Source: Acidobacteriaceae bacterium (GTDB taxonomy: Bacteria; Acidobacteriota; Terriglobia; Terriglobales; Acidobacteriaceae). From it: a DNA stretch of 27,682 nucleotides. Below are positions 6,738 to 14,299 of the stretch, piece by piece (position 1 is the stretch's first letter; each line of letters opens with the position of its first letter). A program made the translations under genes and the position numbers. A model generated the notes under the pieces. That model did no database searches, had not been told where the DNA came from, and worked only from the letters and a program-made list of their open reading frames with translations. The stretch lies in assembly GCA_030838305.1 (NCBI GenBank), contig JAUTWY010000135.1, positions 1 through 27,682 of the forward strand, given 5' to 3'.

Positions 6738-8756
6738 TTAGAGAATTCCTTTCATTCCCTTCTCGTCAATCACCTTCACGCCCAACTCCTTCGCCTTATC
6801 CAGCTTCGAGCCCGCATCCGCCCCCGCCACCACGTAATCCGTTTTCTTGCTCACTGAGCCGGTAACTTTTCCGCCGGCATCCTCAATCATCTGCTTGGCC
6901 TCGTCGCGTGTGAAGTGCACCAGCGTTCCCGTCAGCACAAATGTCTTGCCCGCAAGCTTTGACCCCCGCTGCTTCTTCTGGCCGGTTAGCGTAAGCCCAG
7001 CCTCGCGCAACCGCCCGATCAGCTTTCGATTGGCCGCGATGCCGAAAAACTCTACGATGCTCTCGGCGATGCGTGGGCCCACTTCATTCACACTCTGTAG
7101 TTCTTCTATCCCAGCGCTCTCCAACGCTTCCATTGATCCAAAATGTTCCGACAGGAATTGAGCGGTACGTTCTCCGACCATTCGAATGCCGAGACCGTAG
7201 ATGACCCGTTCCAGCGGCAGCTTCTTTGAATTCGCGATCTCATCAAGAATGTTTTGGGCTGACTTGTCGCCCATGCGCTCCAGGCTGAGAAAGTCAGCCT
7301 TGGTCAACTTGTAGAGGTCCGCAACATTTTTTACCAGCCCGCGCTCGGTGAGCTGGTTGACCAGCGCATCGCCCATGCCGTCAATGTTCATCACGCCGCG
7401 AGAAGCGAAGTGCAGAATGGTCTCGCGCAGTTTCGCGGGGCAATTCGCATTCACGCACCTGTAGTCGACCTCGCCCTCAGTGCGTACAACCTTGGTCCCG
7501 CACACCGGACATTTCTCCGGCATTTCAAACGTGCGCGTCCCGCGTGGGTGGTCTTTGTCCTCGATGACTTTGGCGACCTTCGGAATCACATCTCCGCCGC
7601 GCTCCACCTGCACCCAGTCACCGATCTTCACCCCCAGGCGCCCGATTTCGTCCATGTTGTGCAACGTGGCGTTCCGCACCGTGGTGCCGCCAATCAAGAC
7701 CGGCGCCAGCATGGCTACCGGAGTGAGCTTGCCGGTGCGGCCCACTTGCACTCGAATGTCTTCCAGTTTCGTGATCCCGGCTCGGGCAGCGTATTTGTAT
7801 GCAATCGCCCAGCGCGGAGCCTTACCGGTGAATCCGAGTTCATCCTGCAGCGCCGTGCGATCGACTTTGATGACGATGCCATCAATCTCATAGGGCAACG
7901 ATTCTCGTTTTTCTTCCCATTGCCGGATGAACGTCCATGCCTCGTCGATATTGTGCACCAGCTTGCGGCTCTGATTGACTTTGAATCCGGCGGCGTCGAG
8001 CGCGTCTAACGTTTTAGAGTGCCGGTCGAAATAAGTTCGGCCGTTTTTCAGCAGCATGTACGAAAAATAGTCGAGCCGGCGTTCCGCCGTCACCCTGGAT
8101 TCAAGCTGCCGCACAGTACCCGCCGTGGCATTGCGCGGATTGGCAAATAAGGAGAGCCCTTTGCGCTCGCGCTCTTCGTTCATCCTCTTGAAGGCCGCGA
8201 GAGGCATCAGTAATTCGCCCCGCACCTCAAAATCCGGAGGGATGCCCGCTTTCTTCAGTTTCTCTTTCGGAACGGACAGTGGCACCGAGCGCACAGTTCG
8301 CACATTTAGAGTTACATCTTCTCCTATACTTCCATCCCCGCGAGTGATTCCGCGCACCAGTTTGCCGTCTTCATAAATCAGTGCCAGCGACATGCCATCG
8401 AGCTTCAGTTCGCAAACGTAATCCACATCTCTTCGGCCACTCAATTCGTGAACGCGGCGCTCCCAGTCCCGCAATTCTTCTTCGCTATAGGTGTTGTCGA
8501 GAGACAACATTGGCGAAGAGTGCGCAATCTTTACGAAGCCCTCGCGTGGCTTGCCCCCGACGCGCTGCGTAGGAGAATCCGCCGTAATCAGATCGGGGTG
8601 CTCCGCCTCCAGGTCTTTTACTTGCTGCATCAGCTTGTCGAAGTCGGCGTCGCTGATCTCAGGCTGGTCGAGGACGTAGTACAAGCGTTCGTGGTGCCGG
8701 ATTTTCTCGCGGAGGGATTCGATCTTCTGGTCGGGATCTTTGCTCTTAGCAGCCAT
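6738..8756 (-). CDS. ligA: NAD-dependent DNA ligase
   Basis: LigA seals nicks in replication and repair, using NAD+ to adenylate its active-site lysine. The 672-residue product has standard length and domain order. An N-terminal Ia domain (HHERLYYVLDQPEISDADFD) precedes the adenylation domain with the KLDG motif (K118). The OB fold contains GDWVQVERGGDVIPKV. A Cys4 zinc finger (CPVC...CVNANC, about 415-440), helix-hairpin-helix repeats (about 450-580) and a C-terminal BRCT domain (from about 595, GKTFVLTGTL) complete it. All catalytic features are intact. The ATG at 8756 has no SD, and a perfect TATAAT lies 8 nt upstream. Confidence 0.98.
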   Translation of the reverse strand: MAAKSKDPDQKIESLREKIRHHERLYYVLDQPEISDADFDKLMQQVKDLEAEHPDLITADSPTQRVGGKPREGFVKIAHSSPMLSLDNTYSEEELRDWERRVHELSGRRDVDYVCELKLDGMSLALIYEDGKLVRGITRGDGSIGEDVTLNVRTVRSVPLSVPKEKLKKAGIPPDFEVRGELLMPLAAFKRMNEERERKGLSLFANPRNATAGTVRQLESRVTAERRLDYFSYMLLKNGRTYFDRHSKTLDALDAAGFKVNQSRKLVHNIDEAWTFIRQWEEKRESLPYEIDGIVIKVDRTALQDELGFTGKAPRWAIAYKYAARAGITKLEDIRVQVGRTGKLTPVAMLAPVLIGGTTVRNATLHNMDEIGRLGVKIGDWVQVERGGDVIPKVAKVIEDKDHPRGTRTFEMPEKCPVCGTKVVRTEGEVDYRCVNANCPAKLRETILHFASRGVMNIDGMGDALVNQLTERGLVKNVADLYKLTKADFLSLERMGDKSAQNILDEIANSKKLPLERVIYGLGIRMVGERTAQFLSEHFGSMEALESAGIEELQSVNEVGPRIAESIVEFFGIAANRKLIGRLREAGLTLTGQKKQRGSKLAGKTFVLTGTLVHFTRDEAKQMIEDAGGKVTGSVSKKTDYVVAGADAGSKLDKAKELGVKVIDEKGMKGIL

Positions 8757-8764
8757 CGCAGAAG

Positions 8765-8770
8765 ATTATA
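8765..8770 (-). promoter_or_regulatory. Perfect -10 box 8 nt before ligA start
   Basis: TATAAT on the minus strand ends 8 nt before the ligA ATG, with no SD between. The -35 position (about 8788-8794) reads GTCCCT or TGTCCC inside a hairpin arm, so the -35 is poor. Initiation at or beside the A of the ATG is expected. Confidence 0.55.
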
Positions 8771-8786
8771 GGGGGAACGAATTACA

Positions 8787-8813
8787 TAGGGACAGCTGAG
8801 GCGGCTGTCCCTA
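8787..8813. terminator. Perfect hairpin between the TPR gene and ligA
   Basis: TAGGGACAGC (8787-8796) and GCTGTCCCTA (8804-8813) form a perfect 10-bp stem with a 7-nt loop, 12 bp past the stop codon of the TPR gene. No T-run follows on the minus strand, so it may stop transcription only weakly or may be a dispersed repeat. The outer sequence ACATAGGGACA recurs at 13428-13438. Confidence 0.5.
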
Positions 8814-8824
8814 CGTGAGCATTT

Positions 8825-10471
8825 TCACACCAAATCATCCAGCTTCAGCGGCTGATTTCCGCCCTTCCATGATGAATCAAACTGCTTCTGGACGAATCCC
8901 GCGTCATACGCTCGCTTCTGGCCCAGTAAGGCCTGATGCAGTCCCCAAAGCGACCGCGGATTCCGCAGATTCCGGTCCAGGTCGTCTCGAAACACTCTCT
9001 CCGCGCCCGCCGCATCGCCACTCATTAGCAAAGTGGCTCCCAGAGATTCGCGAACTGGGAAGAACCAGTCGGGCGGTTCGCCGTATTTGAGCGTGTCCTG
9101 GATGGCAACGGCATCCCGGAGCATTGCGACCGCGTCCTCGGTGTCCTTTTTCGCCAATGCGATCTTCGCTCCCAGCACATCCGTTGCGATCTTCATGATG
9201 TCCTTCGCCTTGTTGTTAATGGGCATCTGAAAAATCACGTCGGGAGGCGTGGCCGCTTCGGCATCGGAAACGATCTTGTACTCGGCCTCAGCCTCTGCAA
9301 GCTTGCCCGTCCCCGCCAGCGCCAGCCCGCGGCCGAAGTGCCAAAATACTGAGGCAGTCTTCATCGAAGAATCGGGCTGTGGCATCTTTAGCAGCTCGTT
9401 CCAGTGATGGAAACGAATCTCCACCGCGACGGGAATTGTCATGAAGCCTTCGAGCGGAGGCATGTCCTTCACGTGCGGCCCGACATTCGCGATCAGCAAA
9501 TCCGCATTCTTTCGCGATTCCGCATAATTGCCATTCATCGCCGCGCACATGGCGATGAAGTGCAGGTTATGGCTGTAATACATCATCGGATAGATGCCCT
9601 GTGCTCCGCTGGCCTTGATATAGGCACGGTCCACGATGGCGGCCTCTTCATTGGTCTTCACGGCCGCTTGGTAATCGCCGGTGCGAATGTAAATATGCGC
9701 GGGCATGTGCACGATGTGTCCCGCTCCCGGCGCCAGCGCTGCCAGCTTGTTTGCACCCGCTAAGGCGCGCTCGGGTGCAGCCGAAGCCTCGACAGTGTGA
9801 ATGTAATAGTGAATCGCGCCCAGATGATTCGGGTCACGCTTCATCACCGACTCCAGCGTCGACACGATTTCATCCGTACCGGCCTCGGGCGTGCCATCGA
9901 CATGCCACAATCCCCAGGGATGCAAATTCATCCCCGCCTCGGCAAACAATGTTGCGGCATCGAGGTCATCGGGAAATTCACTGACCACCTGGCGCATCGC
10001 GTCCCGATAATCTTCAGCAGCTTTCTTCAGATCGGATTTTGGATCCGCCGGAAAGCGTTTGGCCATTGCCTGAATGTAGGCCTGATCGCTCGGCGAAGCC
10101 GCGGCGGACAACTCGACGGCCTTTTCTACCGCTTCGTGCGCCTGCTTGTACCGATCGGGATCGGCGGGATCGTTATAGTTCGGTCCCACCGCTTCAGCCA
10201 CACCCCAATACGCCATGGCCAGCTTGGGATCGAGCTCGGCGGCATGTTGAAATGAGCGTGCGGCTTCGTCATGATTAAACGCGTAGATGAATCGCAGACC
10301 TTGATCGAAGAACTGCTGCGCCTGCGGATTCTTTGTGGAAACCGGATGATGAAGATCACCCAGGCCAGACACGAGAGCGACCGGGTGGGTCTGAGCGTGC
10401 GGGCCATGATCCTGGGCAGCAGCGCTCAGGCATAGGAGCACCCCGCAGAGAACGTGTGCCAGAATTTTCAT
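8825..10471 (-). CDS. Secreted TPR protein with conserved histidine clusters
   Basis: The 548-residue product starts with a signal peptide (MKILAHVLCGVLLCLSAAAQ). TPR-like helical pairs run through most of it, for example FNHDEAARSFQHAAELDPKL near 65-85 and GDYQAAVKTNEEAAI near 265-279, with further repeats in the C-terminal third. Three histidine-rich segments stand out: HLGAIHYYIH (216-225), GHIVHMPAH (251-259) and SHNLHF (300-305). I recall this family as common in soil bacteria without an assigned function. The histidines suggest metal binding, which is inference. The start ATG at 10471 has a strong AGGAGG SD. It is probably periplasmic. No partner gene is obvious: ligA lies downstream and a lipid kinase is divergent. 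Confidence 0.8.
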   Translation of the reverse strand: MKILAHVLCGVLLCLSAAAQDHGPHAQTHPVALVSGLGDLHHPVSTKNPQAQQFFDQGLRFIYAFNHDEAARSFQHAAELDPKLAMAYWGVAEAVGPNYNDPADPDRYKQAHEAVEKAVELSAAASPSDQAYIQAMAKRFPADPKSDLKKAAEDYRDAMRQVVSEFPDDLDAATLFAEAGMNLHPWGLWHVDGTPEAGTDEIVSTLESVMKRDPNHLGAIHYYIHTVEASAAPERALAGANKLAALAPGAGHIVHMPAHIYIRTGDYQAAVKTNEEAAIVDRAYIKASGAQGIYPMMYYSHNLHFIAMCAAMNGNYAESRKNADLLIANVGPHVKDMPPLEGFMTIPVAVEIRFHHWNELLKMPQPDSSMKTASVFWHFGRGLALAGTGKLAEAEAEYKIVSDAEAATPPDVIFQMPINNKAKDIMKIATDVLGAKIALAKKDTEDAVAMLRDAVAIQDTLKYGEPPDWFFPVRESLGATLLMSGDAAGAERVFRDDLDRNLRNPRSLWGLHQALLGQKRAYDAGFVQKQFDSSWKGGNQPLKLDDLV

Positions 10472-10639
10472 CTGGTCAATCCTCCTGAATTCGAATTTGA
10501 AACTTTGGGCGTGAGAGAGAGGTCACAGGAATGCACGCCCATCCAAGCCGGAACAGCTTATTCCAAACCCAGACTGCTTGCCAAGCAGATCATAACTCCT
10601 GACAAACGACTCAGGTACAATCCAACTTCGGTCAGCCTC

Positions 10640-11602
10640 ATGCGTAAGGCAGCTTTGCTTTATAACCCCGACTCCGGCGGCAGCCGGGGGGGGCGCCAGG
10701 CGGAGTTGGAGTCCGTGCTGGCGCTACTTCGCAACGCAAACGTCGAGGCTGAACTCGTGCTTACTCACTCGCCTGAGGAAGCCGAAGAGCGAGTACGGCA
10801 GGCCGTCCAAGCGGGAATGGATACGGTATTTGCCTGCGGCGGAGACGGTACGATTCACTGCATTATCCAAGGGCTGGCGAATACCTCCGTCGCTCTAGCG
10901 ATCTTGCCCATGGGGACGGCCAATGCGCTGGCTCACGACCTCGGTATTCCCATGAATCTCCAAGGCGCTGCGCAGGCCGCTCTGCACGGCGTTACACGCC
11001 GTGTTGCCTTGGGTCGAATTCAGTTTCTCGATCTTCAGGGCAAACTCGGAGCGCGCTTCTTCGTAGTGGCAGCTGGGGCTGGGGTGGATGCGCACCTTTT
11101 CTACAAACTTCATGCGGGAACCAAGCAGCGTATGGGCATGGCAGCGTACTACGCAAAAGCCTGGCATCTCTGGTTTAGCTATCCCATGCCTCGGTTTCAA
11201 ATTGAGTTTGGTGACGCGGACTCGGACAAACGACCGATTACCGATGTCACTGAGTTGATGGCGGTTCGCATTCAAAATTTTGGCGGCCTCTTGCAGGAGC
11301 TCGCGCCCGGAGCGTCCCTCGATCGCAATGATGTCCGTGTGGTTTATTGCCGGACGGCCCGTCGCGCAGCCTATCTTCTTTACGTGGCCCGCGGGTTATT
11401 GCGGCGCAACTGGAAAGTTTCGGGGATTGAGTCGGCGTCAAGCAGGCGAGTTTCGTGCAGGTATCTACAGGCGTCGCCCACGGATGAATCAAGTGAGACG
11501 GCGAAGATTTATGTCGAGACTGATGGCGAGTTGGTCGGGACGCTGCCTGCGGAGATCACGGTTGTGCCGGATGCGCTGACGGTGCTCGCCCCTGATAAGT
11601 AA
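10640..11602 (+). CDS. Diacylglycerol-kinase-like lipid kinase
   Basis: Members of the DAGK catalytic family (YegS, DgkB, sphingosine kinase) phosphorylate lipid hydroxyls with ATP at the inner membrane face. The 320-residue product begins MRKAALLYNPDSGG, has the nucleotide-binding signature GGDGT (G67-T71) and follows it with ILPMGTANALAHDLG, the second family motif. The C-terminal half contains the usual ETDGEL-type segment (YVETDGELVGTLP). I chose ATG at 10640. The frame is open further upstream, but that extension overlaps the divergent TPR gene's start and lacks family similarity. A run of eight G (10686-10693) spans codons 16-18. A TACAAT box is at 10616-10621. YdjM follows within 70 bp, so the two may be co-transcribed. 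The exact lipid is unknown. Confidence 0.9.
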   Translation: MRKAALLYNPDSGGSRGGRQAELESVLALLRNANVEAELVLTHSPEEAEERVRQAVQAGMDTVFACGGDGTIHCIIQGLANTSVALAILPMGTANALAHDLGIPMNLQGAAQAALHGVTRRVALGRIQFLDLQGKLGARFFVVAAGAGVDAHLFYKLHAGTKQRMGMAAYYAKAWHLWFSYPMPRFQIEFGDADSDKRPITDVTELMAVRIQNFGGLLQELAPGASLDRNDVRVVYCRTARRAAYLLYVARGLLRRNWKVSGIESASSRRVSCRYLQASPTDESSETAKIYVETDGELVGTLPAEITVVPDALTVLAPDK

Positions 11603-11670
11603 TTCGCCAAGCCTGTCCAAGCGTGAACAGTAGCAATTGCACACATATCCAAATAGAATCTTCAGACCAC

Positions 11671-12735
11671 TTGGAACCAATCACCCATTTTTTGACCGGC
11701 GCATGTCTAGGCCGCGCCGGACTCAACCGCAAGACGGCGCTTGCCACCCTCACCTTGACGCTCGCCGCCGAAGCACCCGACCTTGACGTGCTCAGTCGCA
11801 TTGGCGGCCCGGCGTTCGGCTTCGCGCATCATCGCGGATTCACGCACTCCTTCCTTGGAGTTCCCCTCGATGCGGCTGTGGTCGTGGGCTTTGTGTATCT
11901 TATCTGGTGTTTGCGCGGACGTAAGTTGAAGGACCCAAATCTACCGCCGAGATGGAGACTTCTGTTTCTCTATGCTTGCCTTGCCGGTCTCAGTCACATT
12001 CTGCTCGACTTCACCAATAACTACGGAGTGCGCCCCTTCTGGCCATTTTCTGAGAAGTGGTATTCCTGGGATATTGTTTTCATCTTCGAGCCAGTCATGT
12101 TTAGCTTTCTTCTGCTCGGATTAATTGTTCCCTCTCTGTTCTCGCTGATTGACAGTGAAATCGGCGCACGCAGCAGCGGACCACGAGGCCGAGTTGCCGC
12201 TTCACTGGCCTTGTTCGGCATGGTCCTGCTGTGGGGCTTGCGTGATTTCGAGCATCGTCGTGCGGTGAATGCGCTTGCGACGCGCACCTATCACGATGCG
12301 GAACCGCTTCGTGTCTCCGCCTACCCTGCACTGACAGATCCATTCCGCTGGTATGGTGTTGTGGAAACTCCCGCGTTCTTTGTGCTCGCTCCCGTGAACG
12401 CTCTCGGATCAGAGGTTAATCCCGAGAGTGATCTTGAGATTCGTTACAAGCCGGAGGAAACGCCCGTTACCCTGGCTGCCAAAAGGTCTTATCTCGGTCG
12501 CGTGTATCTGGACTGGGCGAAATATCCCATCACCGAGACTGAACCGCTTCCAGAAGGAGGCTACATCGTCAACTTCCAGGATCTGCGCTTTGTGCAGTTG
12601 CCCAGCCTCCTGAGTCGCCGTGCCAATACCCGGCGAGCCCTGGGAGCGGGTGTTCAGCTCGACAAAAATCTTCATGTCGTCGCCGATATCTACGGCTCCG
12701 GAAAGAAGCAAGTAGCCTTCCCGGAACCGGACTGA
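11671..12735 (+). CDS. YdjM-type membrane metal-dependent hydrolase (DUF457)
   Basis: This matches the LexA-regulated YdjM/DUF457 family of inner-membrane proteins predicted to be metal-dependent hydrolases. Conserved motifs follow in order: EPITHFLTG at the very start, AAEAPDLDVL, HHRGFTHS and HILLDFTNNYG, all rich in His/Asp. About five hydrophobic helices occupy the first 200 residues. A soluble region of about 150 residues (from about 205) follows, probably extracytoplasmic. I chose TTG at 11671 because family members usually begin M-(E/D)-P-x-THFLTG, and a TAGAAT box sits 11 nt upstream. The longer alternative is GTG at 11623. The substrate is unknown. The gene follows the lipid kinase closely. 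Confidence 0.8.
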   Translation: MEPITHFLTGACLGRAGLNRKTALATLTLTLAAEAPDLDVLSRIGGPAFGFAHHRGFTHSFLGVPLDAAVVVGFVYLIWCLRGRKLKDPNLPPRWRLLFLYACLAGLSHILLDFTNNYGVRPFWPFSEKWYSWDIVFIFEPVMFSFLLLGLIVPSLFSLIDSEIGARSSGPRGRVAASLALFGMVLLWGLRDFEHRRAVNALATRTYHDAEPLRVSAYPALTDPFRWYGVVETPAFFVLAPVNALGSEVNPESDLEIRYKPEETPVTLAAKRSYLGRVYLDWAKYPITETEPLPEGGYIVNFQDLRFVQLPSLLSRRANTRRALGAGVQLDKNLHVVADIYGSGKKQVAFPEPD

Positions 12736-12756
12736 GCGAGCCACTGATGTAGTCCG
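12728..12756. terminator. Weak hairpin at the end of the YdjM gene
   Basis: CGGACT (12728-12733) and AGTCCG (12751-12756) can pair across a 17-nt loop, spanning the YdjM stop codon and the 3' end of the small minus-strand ORF. The stem is only 6 bp with no T-run. Confidence 0.25.
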
Positions 12757-12858
12757 CTAAGGCCAGGGAAGCTTCTTGGGTGCCGTTGTATCGGTATTGC
12801 CCTTGACGTAGTCGCCATCCCGCGCCCAGAATAATGTTTTAGTTCCCGAGGTGGTCAT
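12757..12858 (-). CDS. Small ORF, 33 codons, function unknown
   Basis: On the minus strand an ATG at 12858 opens a 33-codon frame: MTTSGTKTLFW, then ARDGDYVKGNTD, then TTAPKKLPWP and TAG. An in-frame TAG lies 6 nt upstream of the ATG, so the ORF cannot be longer. An AGGG lies 4 nt before the ATG. The peptide is hydrophilic with two Trp and a basic, proline-containing end, and reads like real protein rather than a GC-rich shadow. Its start codon overlaps the ATG of the next plus-strand gene on the opposite strand. It could be a genuine small protein, the tail of a decayed gene, or chance. It fills the otherwise empty 115-bp gap. Confidence 0.35.
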   Translation of the reverse strand: MTTSGTKTLFWARDGDYVKGNTDTTAPKKLPWP

Positions 12859-13420
12859 GCTGCCCTATCTATTCGTTTTACTTGCGATTGCGGTTCGCTT
12901 CTTACCTTTCATGGGTTCGTTGAATATTCTGCCGCATGCGTGGCATTTCACCCCGGTGGCCGCGTCGCTGCTGTTTTTCGGGGCCCGCGGTTCTCGGCGT
13001 CAGATGTGGGCGCCCCTGCTTCTGCTGGCGGCTACTGACGTTGTCCTTACCAAGTTCATCTACTCGTACACCTTCTCTTGGGACCATCTGGTCACGTGGG
13101 CGTGGTATGGGGCCATCCTATGGCTGGGCGCCAGCCTGCGCGAAAAATCCGGCCCAGTGCGTGTCGTAGGAGCGGCCCTCGCCAGTTCAGCTTCGTTTTT
13201 CCTGATCAGCAATTTTGCCGTCTGGGCTGCCTGGCCTGAGATGTACCCGCGAACGTTGAATGGATTGATGATGTCGTACGCCGCCGGAGTGCCGTTTTTC
13301 CGAGGCACGGTGGAGAGCGATCTCTTCTTCTCAGTAGCGATGTTCGGAATGCCAGTGTTCTTGCTGGCGCTTTCCCGCTGGATGCACCAGACCGCCGGCG
13401 ACCACATCGCCGCTGCGTAA
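12857..13420 (+). CDS. DUF6580-like integral membrane protein
   Basis: The roughly 187-residue product is almost entirely hydrophobic, with about five membrane helices. It has the pattern I associate with DUF6580 putative transport proteins: an early HFTPVAASLLFFGAR, a central FFLISNFAVWA, then MYPRTLNGLMMSYAAGVPFF and DLFFSVAMFGM. These resemble substrate-binding (S) components of ECF-type vitamin importers, but no energising subunits are nearby and the substrate is unknown. I chose ATG at 12857 because GAGGTG precedes it at suitable distance. A GTG two codons earlier (12851) is the alternative. A hairpin-rich repeat follows its stop. Confidence 0.75.
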   Translation: MLPYLFVLLAIAVRFLPFMGSLNILPHAWHFTPVAASLLFFGARGSRRQMWAPLLLLAATDVVLTKFIYSYTFSWDHLVTWAWYGAILWLGASLREKSGPVRVVGAALASSASFFLISNFAVWAAWPEMYPRTLNGLMMSYAAGVPFFRGTVESDLFFSVAMFGMPVFLLALSRWMHQTAGDHIAAA

Positions 13421-13427
13421 AAAACCC

Positions 13428-13492
13428 ACATAGGGACAACCGCCTTGGCTATCCCGCCAAGCGCAGCGAGGCGGTCGGGATGCTTCTGTCCT
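13428..13492. repeat. Hairpin repeat between convergent genes
   Basis: ACCGCCT (13439-13445) pairs perfectly with AGGCGGT (13469-13475), enclosing further GC-rich complementarity. The left flank ACATAGGGACA (13428-13438) copies the arm of the hairpin at 8784-8794, and TGTCCT (13487-13492) is an imperfect partner for it. It lies between the DUF6580 gene and the VTT gene, which converge, so a two-way terminator role is possible. Confidence 0.5.
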
Positions 13493-13506
13493 TGCCCAAT
13501 CGGGAA

Positions 13507-14127
13507 TCAGCGAGCCTGCGCTTTGCGGCCTTTGCTTCTCCGCATCAACAACCACACCAGGAGCGCTCCCGCCACCGCTCCCAGCAGCCACGACAAATGT
13601 TGTCGCACCATCGTTCCTATCAGCCCCACAACCTGCGGCCCGAACCACAGCGTCAGCAAAGAAAGCACCAGGAAGCGCACGAACCTTCCCGCAAAGGTTG
13701 CCGCCAGGAAATCACGGAAGGGCATTTCAAATACCGCTGCCCCGAGCACAAATATCTTGAAGGGCGTGGGCGGGGGAAGCATTCCCGGAAACATTAGCGC
13801 CCAGAATTCGTGCTGCTCAAACGAGCGGTGAATCCGCTGAAAGCGCTCTTCCGAAATCCGTTTCCGAAGAACTTTCTCGCCACCCAGATAACCGATGATG
13901 TAAAGCGGAATGCTGCCCAACGCCGACCCCAGCGACGCCATCACGACATAGAAGAGCAGCCGCCTGTGATCCTGGTAAACATAGAACGCCACAATCGCGT
14001 CCAACGGCATCCCCAAGAGGGCGGAATCCGCGAAAGCGATCGCGAACACTCCCCAAATTCCGAGCGGGCCGAGCAGATGCAAGATCCACGCCGTGTACTT
14101 CGCCAGAATGTGTCCAATGGTTTTCAA
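13507..14127 (-). CDS. VTT/DedA-type membrane protein (YqaA-like)
   Basis: The 206-residue product has the VTT-domain layout of the DedA/YqaA family, whose characterised members act in envelope lipid movement (for example undecaprenyl-phosphate flipping by some DedA proteins). Visible features are GIWGVFAIAFADSALLGMPLD near the N-terminus, then ASLGSALGSIPLYIIGYLGGE (the conserved G-x3-G membrane segment). PGMLPPPTPFKIFVLGAAV, the re-entrant loop region, follows, and then two C-terminal helices with a basic tail. The start is TTG at 14127, with a TAGACT box 10 nt upstream and no SD. Which lipid it handles is unknown. Confidence 0.85.
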   Translation of the reverse strand: MKTIGHILAKYTAWILHLLGPLGIWGVFAIAFADSALLGMPLDAIVAFYVYQDHRRLLFYVVMASLGSALGSIPLYIIGYLGGEKVLRKRISEERFQRIHRSFEQHEFWALMFPGMLPPPTPFKIFVLGAAVFEMPFRDFLAATFAGRFVRFLVLSLLTLWFGPQVVGLIGTMVRQHLSWLLGAVAGALLVWLLMRRSKGRKAQAR

Positions 14128-14137
14128 AAGGAAATTC

Positions 14138-14143
14138 AGTCTA
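14138..14143 (-). promoter_or_regulatory. Candidate -10 box before the VTT gene
   Basis: TAGACT on the minus strand ends 10 nt before the TTG start of the VTT gene. There is no SD and no good -35. Confidence 0.3.
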
Positions 14144-14222
14144 CGTGAAAGCCCGCTTCAAATTCACATTACTGAAACAATCCGACATTGCATCCACCGT
14201 TTGAGCCTTTGTTTACTTCTCC

Positions 14223-14277
14223 GTTACTTGGGTGTTCTGTTGCACCAATTTTGATGCATATTTCATCACCCCGTAAC
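14223..14277. promoter_or_regulatory. Two-part inverted repeat upstream of the LpxH-like gene
   Basis: GTTAC-TT-GGGTG (14223-14234) can pair with CACCC-C-GTAAC (14267-14277), leaving a 32-nt loop. TTGATG (14251-14256) and TAACAT (14274-14279), 17 nt apart, form a weak promoter candidate inside it, about 20 nt before the ATG at 14300. It could be an operator or a leader structure. Confidence 0.3.
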
Positions 14278-14299
14278 ATTGCTTTGTTAGAACTGGACT

